Origin: Geodermatophilus normandii
GTDB taxonomy: Bacteria; Actinomycetota; Actinomycetes; Mycobacteriales; Geodermatophilaceae
DNA length: 64,000 nt
Direction of reading: 5' to 3'
Assembly: GCF_003182485.1 (NCBI RefSeq)
Contig: NZ_QGTX01000001.1
Coordinates: 3,054,001 to 3,118,000, forward strand
Part shown: positions 38,187 to 47,772 of the stretch, in pieces
How positions within the stretch are numbered: position 1 is the first letter of the stretch
How the letters are laid out: each line of letters begins with the position of its first letter
Notes under the pieces: model-generated
Databases searched by the model: none
Told to the model about the DNA's origin: nothing
The model's input: only the letters and a program-made list of their open reading frames with translations
Position numbers and translations under genes: made by a program

Positions 38187-39338
38187 TCACCCCGTGTAGG
38201 GCGCACCCAGCGGGTCGACCGTCGGGTAGCTGTCGACCGTCGCCGCGAGCCGGTCGGCGGCCCAGTCGCCGTCGCCGAGCAGGTGGTCGATCGCGGTCAG
38301 CCGGCTGGTGTAGTGCCCGACCGAGTACTCCGCGGTGACGCCGATGCCACCGTGCAGCTGGATGGCCTCCTTGCCGACGTGCCGGCCGGCGCGGCTGGTC
38401 TGCAGCCGGGCGCGGACGGCGGCCGTGACGACGTCGCCACCGGTGTCGGCCACCATGCTGGCCCACAGCGCGGTGCTGCGGGCCAGCTCCAGGGACACGT
38501 ACATGTCCGCCGCGCGGAAGGTCAGCGCCTGGAACCGGTTGAGCGTGACGCCGAACTGCTTGCGGGTCTTCAGGTACTCCGCGGTGGTCTTCAGCGCGGT
38601 GTCCATCGCCCCGACGGCCTCGGCGCTGTAGGCGATCCGGGCCAGGGCCTGCGCCCGCTCGACGTCGGCACTGCGGTCGGCGGTGCCCTCGCCGAGCAGC
38701 TCGGCCGGGGTGCCGTCGAGGGTGACGTTGGCCGCGCGGCCGCCGTCGTGGGTGCGGTAGCCGGTGCGGGTCAGGCCCTCGGCGTCGCCCTGGACGAGGA
38801 ACAGCGCCGTGCCGCCGTCGGTGACCGCGCTGACCACGAGGACGTCGGCGCGGGCGCCGTTCGGCACCGGCTCCTTGACGCCGCTCAGCCGCCAGGTGCC
38901 GCCGTCCTGCGTGGCGGTGACGCCGGCCGCCGACGTGCTCCACCGGGCGGCGGGCTCGGCGTGCGCGAGGGCGAGCACGCTGCCGCCCTCGGCCAGCGGC
39001 CCGAGGACCGCCGCCCGCTGCGCGGCGGTGCCCACCGCGGAGACCAGGCCGCCGGCGAGGACGACGGCCTCGACGAAGGGCTCGGGCGCCAGCACCCGGC
39101 CCACCTCCTCGGCGACGACGGCCACCTCGATCGGGCCGGCGCCCATGCCGCCGTCCTCCTCGGCGAAGGGCAGGCCGAGCACGCCCATCTCGGCCAGCCG
39201 GGCCCAGGTCTTCTCGTCGAAGCCGGGGTCGGTGGCGGTGACGCGGCGGCGCTGCTCGCTGTCGGAGTAGGCGCGGCCCAGGAGGCCGGCGACGGCCTCG
39301 CGCAGGTCGTTCTGCTCGCTGTCGTAGGTGAAGTCCAC
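38187..39338 (-). CDS. acyl-CoA dehydrogenase, partner subunit
   Basis: This 383-residue ACAD-fold protein begins MDFTYDSEQNDLREAVAGLL and carries GVLGLPFAEEDGGMGAGPIE, RKQFGVTLNRFQALTFRAAD and LHGGIGVTAEYSVGHYTSRL. Its central FAD-binding strand region is less conserved than in its neighbour. It lies seven bases downstream of a second ACAD gene. Such pairs in Actinobacteria (FadE26-27, FadE28-29 types) form alpha2beta2 enzymes acting on bulky acyl-CoAs such as steroid or branched side chains. The substrate here is not known. Confidence 0.88.
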   Translation of the reverse strand: MDFTYDSEQNDLREAVAGLLGRAYSDSEQRRRVTATDPGFDEKTWARLAEMGVLGLPFAEEDGGMGAGPIEVAVVAEEVGRVLAPEPFVEAVVLAGGLVSAVGTAAQRAAVLGPLAEGGSVLALAHAEPAARWSTSAAGVTATQDGGTWRLSGVKEPVPNGARADVLVVSAVTDGGTALFLVQGDAEGLTRTGYRTHDGGRAANVTLDGTPAELLGEGTADRSADVERAQALARIAYSAEAVGAMDTALKTTAEYLKTRKQFGVTLNRFQALTFRAADMYVSLELARSTALWASMVADTGGDVVTAAVRARLQTSRAGRHVGKEAIQLHGGIGVTAEYSVGHYTSRLTAIDHLLGDGDWAADRLAATVDSYPTVDPLGAPYTG

Positions 39339-39345
39339 TGCTAGC

Positions 39346-40521
39346 TCACAGCCCCAGGATCGTGCCGGCGATGATGGTCCGTTGGACCTCGTTGCTGCCC
39401 CCGTAGATGGAGACCTTGCGGTAGTTCAGGTACTCCGGCGTGGCCACCCGGGCCCACTGGGGCACCTGCGAGCCGCCGTCGGCGAAGGACGCGACCGACA
39501 GCGGGCCGGCGATGTCGACCAGCAGCTCGGTGGCGGCCTGCTGCAGCTCCGAGCCGCGCAGCTTGAGCACCGACGAGGCCGGGTGCGGCTTGCCGTCGGC
39601 GGAGTTGGCCACCACGCGCAGCGCGGTCAGCTCCAGTGCCAGCAGCTCGTTCTCCAGCTCGGCGATCCGCGCGGTCAGGCGGGGGTCCTCCGACAGCGGG
39701 CGACCGTCGACGACGACCTCGCGGGCGTGCGTCTTGGCCTGCGAGATCAGCTTCTTGGTGGCGCCGACGCGGGCGATGCCCACGCGCTCGTTGCCGAGGA
39801 GGAACTTGGCGTAGTCCCAGCCGCGGTTCTCCTCGCCGATGAGGTTCTCGGCGGGGACGCGGACGTCCTCGAAGAAGACCTCGTTGACCTCGTGGCCGCC
39901 GTCGATCAGCTGGATCGGCCGCAGCGTGACGCCCGGGGTGTCCATCGGGAAGACCAGCATGGAGATGCCGCGCTGCTTCTTCTCGGCGGTCGGGTCGGTG
40001 CGGACCAGGCAGAAGATCCAGTCGGCGTACTGGCCGAGGGTGGTCCACGTCTTCTGGCCGTTGACCACCCAGTCGTCGCCGTCGCGGACGGCGGTGGTGC
40101 GCAGGGAGGCGAGGTCGGAGCCGGCGTCGGGCTCGGAGAAGCCCTGGCACCACCAGATCTCCAGGCTCGCCGTCTTCGGCAGGAAGCGCTCCTTCTGCTC
40201 CTGGTTGCCGAAGGACGCGATGACCGGGCCGATCATGCTGGCGTTGAAGGCCAGCGGCTCGGGCACGTTGGCCAGCTGCATCTCCTCGCGCCAGATGTGG
40301 CGCTGCAGCGGCGTCCAGTCCTTGCCGCCCCACTCGACCGGCCAGTGCGGCACGGCCAGCCCGGCGTCGTTGAGCACCCGCTGGGCCTGTACGTACTGGT
40401 CGCGGGTCAGGTGCCGGTGGGCCGCGATCGTGTCGCGGATCTCCTGCGGCACCTGGGTGGTGAAGAAGGTGCGCATCTCATCCCGGAAGGCCTCCATCTC
40501 CGGGGAAAGCTGCAACCGCAT
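39346..40521 (-). CDS. acyl-CoA dehydrogenase
   Basis: This 391-residue acyl-CoA dehydrogenase has WWCQGFSEPDAGSDLASLRT, VVNGQKTWTTLGQYADWIFC and C-terminal YRKVSIYGGSNEVQRTIIAG, all typical ACAD blocks. It is the first gene of a two-gene operon with the shorter ACAD. GGAGAGAG lies before the ATG at 40521. A TTACCGATCAGTAG palindrome 65 bases upstream suggests TetR-family control. Confidence 0.9.
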   Translation of the reverse strand: MRLQLSPEMEAFRDEMRTFFTTQVPQEIRDTIAAHRHLTRDQYVQAQRVLNDAGLAVPHWPVEWGGKDWTPLQRHIWREEMQLANVPEPLAFNASMIGPVIASFGNQEQKERFLPKTASLEIWWCQGFSEPDAGSDLASLRTTAVRDGDDWVVNGQKTWTTLGQYADWIFCLVRTDPTAEKKQRGISMLVFPMDTPGVTLRPIQLIDGGHEVNEVFFEDVRVPAENLIGEENRGWDYAKFLLGNERVGIARVGATKKLISQAKTHAREVVVDGRPLSEDPRLTARIAELENELLALELTALRVVANSADGKPHPASSVLKLRGSELQQAATELLVDIAGPLSVASFADGGSQVPQWARVATPEYLNYRKVSIYGGSNEVQRTIIAGTILGL

Positions 40522-40585
40522 GGGACCTCTCTCCTGACGGCGCTGTGACGCCGTCTCGACGTGTTCCCCGACGATCCCACATCTG

Positions 40586-40599
40586 TTACCGATCAGTAG
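40586..40599. promoter_or_regulatory. TetR/FadR-like operator upstream of the ACAD pair
   Basis: TTACCGATCAGTAG contains TAC-C-GATC-A-GTA, a near-perfect palindrome of the TTACYGRYCRGTAA type that often controls actinobacterial acyl-CoA genes. A second inverted repeat, GACGGCG-CTGTGA-CGCCGTC, lies nearer the gene at 40534-40553. Confidence 0.5.
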
Positions 40600-40685
40600 A
40601 TGCGGCTCGTCGGCGGGGCGGGCGGGCGTGGCCGGGCCCCGGACGGCGGCACGGTGGCACCGCCGCCCGGGGCCCGGGGGACTGC

Positions 40686-42350
40686 TCAGGCGGCCGCGGA
40701 GGTCGCCCAGAACGCGCAGTCGGCGTCCGCGGCGACGTCGACCGGCCCGACGCCGCCGTCGGAGGCGACGTCGAGGCCCTGGACGTCGGACGGGTCGGAG
40801 TAGCGGTGCCAGGCCGGCACCCCGCGCCCGTTCGGGTTGCCGGTGGCGGCGAAGTTCGTCCAGTACCGGACCATCGTCGTCGCCAGCTCCTGCTGCTCGG
40901 CGGTCAGCGGGGCGCCGAACAGGTCCGGGAACAGGTACGGCAGCTCGCTGGCGTGCTCGGCGTCCTCGGGGTAGCCCGGGTAGGGGAAGTCGAGCAGCTT
41001 GGGAGCCGTCTCGTCCCGGAACTGGTAGGCGTAGACCCGGTCGGCCCGGCGTCGCTCGGCGAGCGTCTCGTAGGCGTCCACGTGCGAGCAGGTGGACAGC
41101 GCGCTGCCCGCGTCGCTGTTGATCTCGGCGAGGGCCCGCAGCGGGGACGGGTAGGCGTCGGCCGGGTAGAGCGCCAGCACCTCGTCGGCGCGGTCGCCGT
41201 ACCGGGCCGCGATCTCGGCCTCGTACTGCTCCACGGTCAGGGTCGGCGAGGGGGTCGCGCCCGTGGAGCGCAGCGGCGTGATCGGCGTGAACAGGGTGTT
41301 CTCGTCGCTGAGGTTGCCGTGCACCACCGGCACCCCCGCGGCGGCGCCCGAGGCGATCGCGTCGGCGGGCTGGACGGGCAGGGACGAGCCGCCGACGACG
41401 AACGAGCCGCCTACGGCCGGCCACCTCGCCAGCAGGGTCGCGACGTCCGCGTCCTGCAGGCAGGCGACCTGGGCGGCGCCCCGGGCGGTGCACCCGACCT
41501 GGGCGGCCACGCGCTCGCCGACGACCTCTGCCTCGTCGAGCGTGGCGTAGTCGGCGGTGCAGCTGTAGCTCTGCGCGATGGCCTTGTCGAACAGGCCCCG
41601 GGCGGTGGGCGAGGCGAGCTGGGCGCACACCGAGGACCCGCCGGCCGACTCGCCGAAGATCGTCACGTTGCGGGGGTCGCCGCCGAACGCGGCCACGTTG
41701 CGCTCCACCCAGCGCAGGGCGGCCTGCTGGTCGAGCAGGCCGGCGCTGCCGGACCCGACCGCGCCGAGGTCGGCGGACAGGTCGTCCTCGGCGAGGAAGC
41801 CGAACGGGCCGAGCCGGTAGTTGATCGTCACGACGACGACGTCACCCTCGAGGGCCAGCTTGCCGGCGTCGTAGCGGTCGCCGCTGCCGGTCCGCCACGA
41901 GCCGCCGTGGATCCACACCATGACCGGGAGGTCCGTGCGGCGGGTGTCCAGGCCGGACGGCGTGGTGACGTTGAGGTAGAGGCAGTCCTCGTCCACCGAC
42001 GAGGTGGGGTTGGTGGCCGACGCCACCTGCGGGCAGGGACTGCCGGGCGCCGTCGCGGAGCGGACGCCCTGCCACGGCTGCACCGGTGCCGGTGGCCGGA
42101 ACCTCAGGTCGCCCACGGGCGGCGCGGCGAACGGGATGCCTTGGAACAGGCGGTAGTCGCCGGGCCTCGAGCCCTGCACGGCACCCTCGGCGGTCTGGAC
42201 GACGAGTGGCGCGCGGTCGCGCGGACCGCCGCCGGACCCGGGATGGGCAGCGGCCGGGGCGGCCGTGGCGAGGGCGCCCGCGGTGAGCGCGGCGCCGGTG
42301 AGGACGGCGAGCAGTGACCTGCGCAGCCGACGGGGGACGGAGTGGGGCAC
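40686..42350 (-). CDS. secreted type-B carboxylesterase/lipase
   Basis: This 554-residue protein has an Arg-rich N-terminus and hydrophobic core ending in Ala-Ala (RRLRRSLLAVLTGAALTAGA), so it is exported. The type-B blocks are DEDCLYLNV, VMVWIHGGSWRTGSG, FGESAGGSS (nucleophile Ser), SDENTLFTP (acid) and HASELPYLFPDLF (His). These enzymes hydrolyse esters outside the cell. The GTG at 42350 has GGAGGTCAC before it. It is separate from the ACAD pair by 164 bases. Confidence 0.9.
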   Translation of the reverse strand: MPHSVPRRLRRSLLAVLTGAALTAGALATAAPAAAHPGSGGGPRDRAPLVVQTAEGAVQGSRPGDYRLFQGIPFAAPPVGDLRFRPPAPVQPWQGVRSATAPGSPCPQVASATNPTSSVDEDCLYLNVTTPSGLDTRRTDLPVMVWIHGGSWRTGSGDRYDAGKLALEGDVVVVTINYRLGPFGFLAEDDLSADLGAVGSGSAGLLDQQAALRWVERNVAAFGGDPRNVTIFGESAGGSSVCAQLASPTARGLFDKAIAQSYSCTADYATLDEAEVVGERVAAQVGCTARGAAQVACLQDADVATLLARWPAVGGSFVVGGSSLPVQPADAIASGAAAGVPVVHGNLSDENTLFTPITPLRSTGATPSPTLTVEQYEAEIAARYGDRADEVLALYPADAYPSPLRALAEINSDAGSALSTCSHVDAYETLAERRRADRVYAYQFRDETAPKLLDFPYPGYPEDAEHASELPYLFPDLFGAPLTAEQQELATTMVRYWTNFAATGNPNGRGVPAWHRYSDPSDVQGLDVASDGGVGPVDVAADADCAFWATSAAA

Positions 42351-42489
42351 GTGACCTCCAGCGTTCCGGCCCGGCACGACGGTGTGACCCGGGCCACGGA
42401 CGGCTGGGACAGTAACCCGCGGTGTTTCACGATCACCACCGGCCCCCCGGGGTCCGGCGGCACGGCACGCGGCGGAGCAGGATGGCCCC

Positions 42490-43656
42490 GTGCCGGCCGC
42501 CCCGCCCGGCGGCCGGCTGCTGCTGGCGGCCGTCCTGCTGACCGCGCTCAACCTCCGCGCCGCGATCGCCGCGGTCGGCCCCGTGCTGGCGGAGGTCCGG
42601 GCCGACCTCGGCCTGTCCGCGGCCGCCGCCGGGCTGCTGACCACGCTGCCGGTGCTCTGCTTCGCGGTGCTCGCGCCGGCCTGCGCCGCCCTCGGCCGCC
42701 GGGCCGGCCCCGGGGCCGCCGTCCTCGGGTCGCTGGTGCTGCTCGCGCTCGCCCAGGGGCTGCGGGTCCTCGACGGCTCCCCGGTGCTGCTGGCCGGCAC
42801 GTTCCTCGCCGGCGCCGCGATGACGGTGGGCAACGTGCTGCTGCCGGCCGTCGTGAAGGGGTTCGGGCCCCGGGCGGGCACCGTGACCGGCCTCTACACC
42901 GCCGCGCTCGTGGCCGGGGCCGCCGCCGGGGCCGCGTTCACCGCCCCGCTGGCGGCCGTGCTCGGCTGGCGGGGCGCGCTGGCCGCGGAGGGGGTGCTGG
43001 CCCTCGTCGCCGCGGGCGTGTGGGCCGCCGCCGCCCGGGGCGCCGTCACCACCGGCCCGGCCCCGGCGGCCGCCGTCTCCGACGGCTCGCTGTGGCGGTC
43101 CCCGGTCGCCTGGGCCGTGACCGCGGTGCAGGCGCTGCACTCCACGCTCTACTTCTCGCTCACCGCGTGGCTGCCCACGCTGCTGGCCGACCGCGCCGGC
43201 ACCGACGCGGCCACCGGCTCGGTGGCCGCGTCGGTGTACCAGGTGCTCGGCATCGCCGGGAGCCTGCTGGTGCCCGCCGTGCTCGCCCGCCGCTGCGGGC
43301 AGGCCGGGCTGGCGCTCGGGGTCGCCGCGCTGTGGGCCGTGCCGGTCGCCGGGCTGCTCGTGGCCCCCGGCGCGTGGCCGGCGTGGGCGGCGGTGGGCGG
43401 GCTGGCGCAGGGGGCGGGGATCGCCTTCGCGGTCACCCTCGTGGTCCTGCGCGCCGCCGACGGGGCGGCCGCCGCCCGGCTCTCGGGCATGAGCCAGCTG
43501 GTCGGCTACGGCGTCGGCGCCCTCGGTCCGGTCGCCGTCGGCGCGCTGTCGGAGGCCACCGGCGGCTGGACGGTGCCGCTGCTGCTCCTGCTGGCCCTCG
43601 GCCTCGGCCTGGCGGCCGCCGGGACGTCCGCCGCCCGGCCGGTCGAGGTGCGCTGA
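42490..43656 (+). CDS. MFS transporter, CynX/NimT type
   Basis: This 388-residue protein with 12 likely helices opens LLTALNLRAAIAAVGPVLAE, the LNLRxAIxxVGP signature of the cyanate (CynX)/NimT transporter group. LLTTLPVLCFAVLAPACAAL and WLPTLLADRAGTDAATGSVA follow the same family. No cyanase or nitro-compound gene is adjacent, so the substrate is open. It is divergent from the esterase, with 139 bases between them. Confidence 0.85.
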   Translation: MPAAPPGGRLLLAAVLLTALNLRAAIAAVGPVLAEVRADLGLSAAAAGLLTTLPVLCFAVLAPACAALGRRAGPGAAVLGSLVLLALAQGLRVLDGSPVLLAGTFLAGAAMTVGNVLLPAVVKGFGPRAGTVTGLYTAALVAGAAAGAAFTAPLAAVLGWRGALAAEGVLALVAAGVWAAAARGAVTTGPAPAAAVSDGSLWRSPVAWAVTAVQALHSTLYFSLTAWLPTLLADRAGTDAATGSVAASVYQVLGIAGSLLVPAVLARRCGQAGLALGVAALWAVPVAGLLVAPGAWPAWAAVGGLAQGAGIAFAVTLVVLRAADGAAAARLSGMSQLVGYGVGALGPVAVGALSEATGGWTVPLLLLLALGLGLAAAGTSAARPVEVR

Positions 43657-43683
43657 GCCCCGCCGGTCCGGGCAGGCGGGCTC
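43656..43683. terminator. imperfect hairpin between converging genes
   Basis: AGCCCCGCC and GGCGGGCT pair with one bulge between the MFS stop (43656) and the DUF3616 stop (43682). Confidence 0.35.
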
Positions 43684-44767
43684 AGGGCAGCCGGACGACG
43701 TCGGCGAGCACGCCGCCGTCGTCGGTGAGCCGCCCGGGTGCCGGGCTGTCGTAGACGACCAGCAGCCGGCCGTCCTCCGCCGGGCCGAGCAGGCCGATGC
43801 CCTCGGCGTGGTCGTCGCCGTCGCCGAAGGGCAGGGACAGCTCACGGGTGAGCAGGTCACCGCGGACGACGGTCGGCTCCTCCGCCGCGCAGGCGCCGTG
43901 CCACCGGTAGACGTACACCGGCCCGTCGAGGTCCATCGTCGGCCCGGCGAGCACCAGCAGGTCCTCGCCCTGCGGGCACAGGTCCCGCACGCCGAGACCG
44001 GCCAGCCGCAGCACGTGCTTGCGGTAGCGGCGGCCGTCGGGGAACCGCCGCAGGCGCAGCCGCGCGGGATCGCGCCGGTCGACCTCGGGCCGCAGCTCCA
44101 GCACCACCGCCCAGCCGCGCAGCACCGGCCCCCGCAGGCCGAGGTACACCCGCTCCCCGGACACGGCGATGCCCTCGACGTCGAGGCCGTTGTCCTTGCC
44201 GGGGATGGGCAGGAACGGCCCGAGGTGCTCGTCGTCGGCGAGCAGGTCGCGCAGGTCCTTGCCGCGGGCGCCGAAGACGGCGGCGCTGCGCGTGCCGTCG
44301 TCCTTGACCAGGGTGGGCAGCCCGTCGACGTCGGCCACCGGGAGGCGCACCAGCACCTGCCGGCGTGGTTGGCCGGTCACCCTCGCCAGGCGGCGCAGCG
44401 CGCGGTCGCCGTCGTGCTCCTCGCGGATGCGGCGCCGCCGCAGGCTGTGCGACCCGACCGCCCACAGCGCGTCGCCGGTGCGGGCGAGGCCCTCGATGTC
44501 GGCCTCCTCCTCGACCCCCGGGCCGGTGCCGCCGGGCAGGGGCACGAGGTCGGGGAGGGAGAAGCTGGTCTGGTCGCCGTAGCAGGTGGGCCGGTCGGGG
44601 TCGTCGGCGACGAGCCGCTCGATCGTCGCGGTCTCGTCGCCGGCGACCCAGAGCACCGGCCCGTCGCTGCGGACGGCCGAGAGGTTGGTGTGGGTGGCGC
44701 TCGCCCGGGCGGCCGTGCCGAACCGGAGGGTCACCGTGCGCTCTGTGGTCGTCGGCTCTGTGCTCAC
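43682..44767 (-). CDS. DUF3616 domain protein
   Basis: This 361-residue protein has a strand-rich, beta-propeller-like sequence. FSLPDLVPLPGGTGPGVEEE, DIEGLARTGDALWAVGSHSL, GLDVEGIAVSGERVYLGLRG and DDHAEGIGLLGPAEDGRLLV are the repeated blade-like units that define DUF3616. No signal peptide is present. Its function is unknown. The GTG at 44767 is chosen for family length. It is divergent from the zinc-ribbon gene at 44831. Confidence 0.82.
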   Translation of the reverse strand: MSTEPTTTERTVTLRFGTAARASATHTNLSAVRSDGPVLWVAGDETATIERLVADDPDRPTCYGDQTSFSLPDLVPLPGGTGPGVEEEADIEGLARTGDALWAVGSHSLRRRRIREEHDGDRALRRLARVTGQPRRQVLVRLPVADVDGLPTLVKDDGTRSAAVFGARGKDLRDLLADDEHLGPFLPIPGKDNGLDVEGIAVSGERVYLGLRGPVLRGWAVVLELRPEVDRRDPARLRLRRFPDGRRYRKHVLRLAGLGVRDLCPQGEDLLVLAGPTMDLDGPVYVYRWHGACAAEEPTVVRGDLLTRELSLPFGDGDDHAEGIGLLGPAEDGRLLVVYDSPAPGRLTDDGGVLADVVRLP

Positions 44768-44830
44768 GGCCGGGCACCCTGGCACGAGGTCGGCGTCTCC
44801 GGGGGACTCCGGAGCGTCGTACCGTGCGGC

Positions 44831-45247
44831 ATGGATCTCGTCTGTCCCAAGTGCCAGGGCGCCATGCGCACCTACGAGCGCAACGGTGTCCACGTCGACC
44901 AGTGCAGCGAGTGCCGGGGGATCTTCCTCGACCGCGGGGAGCTCGAGCGGCTCGTCGACGCCGAGAACTCCTGGCACGGCGCCCCCGCGGCCGCGCACCC
45001 CGGAGGCCAGCACCCCGGAGGCCAGCACGCGCAGCAGCCGCCCCAGCAGTACGGCGCCCAGCAGCAGTACGGCGCACCGCAGCAGCACGGTGCCCAGTAC
45101 CCGGCCGCCGGCGGCGCGGGGCTCGGCGCCGTCGTCAACGAGGTGCTCGGCGCGGTGCGCGGCTCGTCGCACTCGTCGTCGCACGGGTCGTACGGCTCGC
45201 ACGGCAAGAAGCGCAAGGAGTCCTTCCTGTCCGACCTGTTCGGCTGA
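44831..45247 (+). CDS. TFIIB-type zinc-ribbon protein with Gln/Gly/Tyr-rich middle
   Basis: This encodes 138 residues. The N-terminal 40 are a zinc ribbon: CPKCQGAMRTYERNGVHVDQ and CSECRGIFLDRGELERLV, with two CxxC pairs. The middle is low complexity (PGGQHPGGQHAQQPPQQYGA and similar) and the C-terminus is basic (HGKKRKESFLSDLFG). Proteins like this are common in Actinobacteria; the low-complexity part may drive self-association. The biological role is not known. It lies 20 bases before the RNase Z gene on the same strand. Confidence 0.85.
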   Translation: MDLVCPKCQGAMRTYERNGVHVDQCSECRGIFLDRGELERLVDAENSWHGAPAAAHPGGQHPGGQHAQQPPQQYGAQQQYGAPQQHGAQYPAAGGAGLGAVVNEVLGAVRGSSHSSSHGSYGSHGKKRKESFLSDLFG

Positions 45248-45267
45248 GGACCCCGTAGCGTCGGGGC

Positions 45268-46215
45268 GTGGGGGCGCGCGAGCTGGTCGTGCTCGGCACG
45301 GCCAGCCAGGCGCCCACCCGCACCCGCAACCACAACGGCTACCTGCTGCGGTGGGACGGCCGGGGCTTCCTGTTCGACCCCGGCGAGGGCACGCAGCGGC
45401 AGATGCTGCTGGCCGGGGTGCCGAGCAGCGCCGTGCACCGGGTGCTCCTCAGCCACTTCCACGGCGACCACTGCCTGGGCCTGCCCGGCGTGGTGCAGCG
45501 GATGTCGCTGGACGGCGTCGCGCACCCGGTGGTGGCGCACTACCCGGCGTCGGGGCAGGTGTTCTTCGACCGGCTGCGGCACGCCACGCCGTTCGCCGAC
45601 CTCGCCGACGTCCGGGAGGAGCCGGTGTCGACCGACGGTCCGCTCGCCGAGGACCCGGCCGGCCTGCTCGAGGCGCGCCGGCTCAGCCACCCGGTCGAGT
45701 CCTTCGGCTACCGGCTGACCGAGCCCGACGGCGTGCGGATGCTGCCCGGCCGGCTCGCCGCCGCCGGGGTCTCCGGGCCGGACGTCGGCCGGCTGCAGCG
45801 GGAGGGCGCGCTGCGGTCGGGGGAGCGGACGGTGCGGCTCGCCGACGTCAGCGCGCCGCGGCGCGGCCAGCGGTTCGCCTTCGTCATGGACACCCGCATG
45901 TGCGACGGCGTCCCCGCGCTGGCCGACGGCGCCGACCTGCTGGTCGTGGAGTCGACGTTCCTGCACGGGGACCGGGCGCTCGCCGAGCGCTACGGCCACC
46001 TCACCGCGCGGCAGGCCGCCCGGGTGGCCGCGGAGGCGGGGGTGCGGACCCTGGTGCTCACCCACTTCTCGCAGCGCCACCCCGACGCGCGGGCCTTCGA
46101 GGACGAGGCGCGGGCGGAGTTCGGCGGCGACCTCGTCGTCGCGGCCGACCTGCAGCGGGTGCCGGTGCCCCCGCGGGCCGACGCTCCCGCGGGTGACCGC
46201 GGCCGGGACGGGTAG
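45268..46215 (+). CDS. rnz: ribonuclease Z / tRNase Z-type MBL protein
   Basis: This 315-residue MBL protein has [36 protein letters not shown], the zinc motif [24 protein letters not shown], and [19 protein letters not shown]. That order matches the long-form RNase Z family that cleaves tRNA 3' trailers. GTG 45268 is the first start after the zinc-ribbon gene. A broader nuclease role cannot be excluded. Confidence 0.85.
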   Translation: MGARELVVLGTASQAPTRTRNHNGYLLRWDGRGFLFDPGEGTQRQMLLAGVPSSAVHRVLLSHFHGDHCLGLPGVVQRMSLDGVAHPVVAHYPASGQVFFDRLRHATPFADLADVREEPVSTDGPLAEDPAGLLEARRLSHPVESFGYRLTEPDGVRMLPGRLAAAGVSGPDVGRLQREGALRSGERTVRLADVSAPRRGQRFAFVMDTRMCDGVPALADGADLLVVESTFLHGDRALAERYGHLTARQAARVAAEAGVRTLVLTHFSQRHPDARAFEDEARAEFGGDLVVAADLQRVPVPPRADAPAGDRGRDG

Positions 46216-46245
46216 GGCGGGGACCGCACCCGAGGAGGCCCGCCG

Positions 46246-47727
46246 ATGCCCCGGCTCGACGCGACGACGCTGCCCACGCTGAGCCCGTCGGTGTGGACGC
46301 CGCGCTACGACCGGGCGGCGGTGGGCGTCGGCATCGTGCACCTCGGCGTCGGGGGGTTCCACCGGTCGCACGAGGCGGTGTACGTGGACCGGCTGCTGGA
46401 GTCGGGGCAGGCGCAGGACTGGGGCATCTGCGGCGTCGGCGTGCTGCCCTCCGACCGCCGGATGGCCGAGGTCATGGCGGCGCAGGACTGCCTGTACACC
46501 CTCGTCGTCAAGCACCCCGACGGCTTCCTCGACGCCCGCGTCGTCGGCTCGGTCGTCGAGTACCTGCTCGCGCCCGACGACCCCGACGCGGTGGTCGAGA
46601 AGATGGCCGCGCCGGGCACCCGCGTCGTCTCGCTCACCGTGACCGAGGGCGGCTACAACACCTCGCCCGACACCGGCGCCTTCGACACCGCCGCGCCCGA
46701 CGTCGTCGCCGACCTGCAGCCGGGCGCGGCGCCGCGGACGACGTTCGGCCTGGTCACCGAGGCCCTCGTCCGCCGGCGCGAGCGGGGGCTGGCGCCCTTC
46801 GCCGTCGTCTCCTGCGACAACATCCCCGGCAACGGGCACCTCGCGAGGGCCGCGTTCGGCGCCTTCGCCGCGCTGCGCGACCCGGGGCTGGGGGAGTGGG
46901 TGGCGGCCGAGGTGCCCTTCCCCGACTCCATGGTCGACCGGATCACCCCCGTCACCACCGACGACGACCGCGCCGACCTGGCCCGCCGCTTCGGCGTCGA
47001 GGACGCCTGGCCGGTGGTCTGCGAGCCGTACACGCAGTGGGTCCTCGAGGACGCGTTCCCCGGCGGCCGGCCGCCGCTGGAGGACGTCGGCGTGCAGCTC
47101 GTCGGCGACGTCGCGCCCTACGAGCTGATGAAGCTGCGGCTGCTCAACGCCGGCCACCAGGTGCTGGGCCACCTCGGCCGGCTGGCCGGCCACACGTACG
47201 TGCACGAGGCCAGCCAGGACCCGCTGTTCCGCGAGTTCCTCCTCGGCTACCTCGACGAGGAGGCGACGCCGACCCTGCCGCCGGTGCCCGGCATCGACCT
47301 GCGCCGCTACCGCGCCGACCTCGTGGGCCGCTTCGCCAACCCCGCGATCCGCGACACCCTGGCCCGGCTGTGCGAGAACGCCTCCGACCGCATCCCGCAG
47401 TTCCTGCTGCCGGTGCTGCGCGCCGACCTGGCGGCGGGACGCGAGATCCGCCGGTCGGTCGCCGTCCTGGCCGGGTGGGCGCGTACCGCCGAGGGGACCG
47501 ACGACACCGGGCGCCCGGTCGAGCTCTCCGACCCCCGGCGCGACGCGCTGCTGGCGCGGGCCCGGGACGCCGACCCGCTGGCGTTCCTCCGGGAGCGCGA
47601 CGTCTTCGGCGACCTGGCCGAGGACCCGCGGGTGGCCGCCGCCTTCACGCAGACGCTGACCTCCCTGCGGCAGCGGGGGACCCGCGCCACGGTCGAGGAC
47701 CTCGTGCGCGGCCGTCGGGCGCGCTGA
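46246..47727 (+). CDS. mannitol dehydrogenase family (fructuronate/mannitol) oxidoreductase
   Basis: This 493-residue polyol dehydrogenase has GIVHLGVGGFHRSHEAVYVD for NAD binding, TVTEGGYNTSPDTGAFD, SCDNIPGNGHLAR, and MKLRLLNAGHQVLGHLGRL with the catalytic Lys and His. The family includes mannitol 2-dehydrogenase and fructuronate reductase; the two are not separable by sequence alone. GAGGAGG lies at 46232-46238 before ATG 46246. No other sugar-acid genes are adjacent. Confidence 0.88.
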   Translation: MPRLDATTLPTLSPSVWTPRYDRAAVGVGIVHLGVGGFHRSHEAVYVDRLLESGQAQDWGICGVGVLPSDRRMAEVMAAQDCLYTLVVKHPDGFLDARVVGSVVEYLLAPDDPDAVVEKMAAPGTRVVSLTVTEGGYNTSPDTGAFDTAAPDVVADLQPGAAPRTTFGLVTEALVRRRERGLAPFAVVSCDNIPGNGHLARAAFGAFAALRDPGLGEWVAAEVPFPDSMVDRITPVTTDDDRADLARRFGVEDAWPVVCEPYTQWVLEDAFPGGRPPLEDVGVQLVGDVAPYELMKLRLLNAGHQVLGHLGRLAGHTYVHEASQDPLFREFLLGYLDEEATPTLPPVPGIDLRRYRADLVGRFANPAIRDTLARLCENASDRIPQFLLPVLRADLAAGREIRRSVAVLAGWARTAEGTDDTGRPVELSDPRRDALLARARDADPLAFLRERDVFGDLAEDPRVAAAFTQTLTSLRQRGTRATVEDLVRGRRAR

Positions 47728-47772
47728 GCGACCCCGGTCCTGCGGACGCGGCGGTGCGCGCCGGGTACAACG

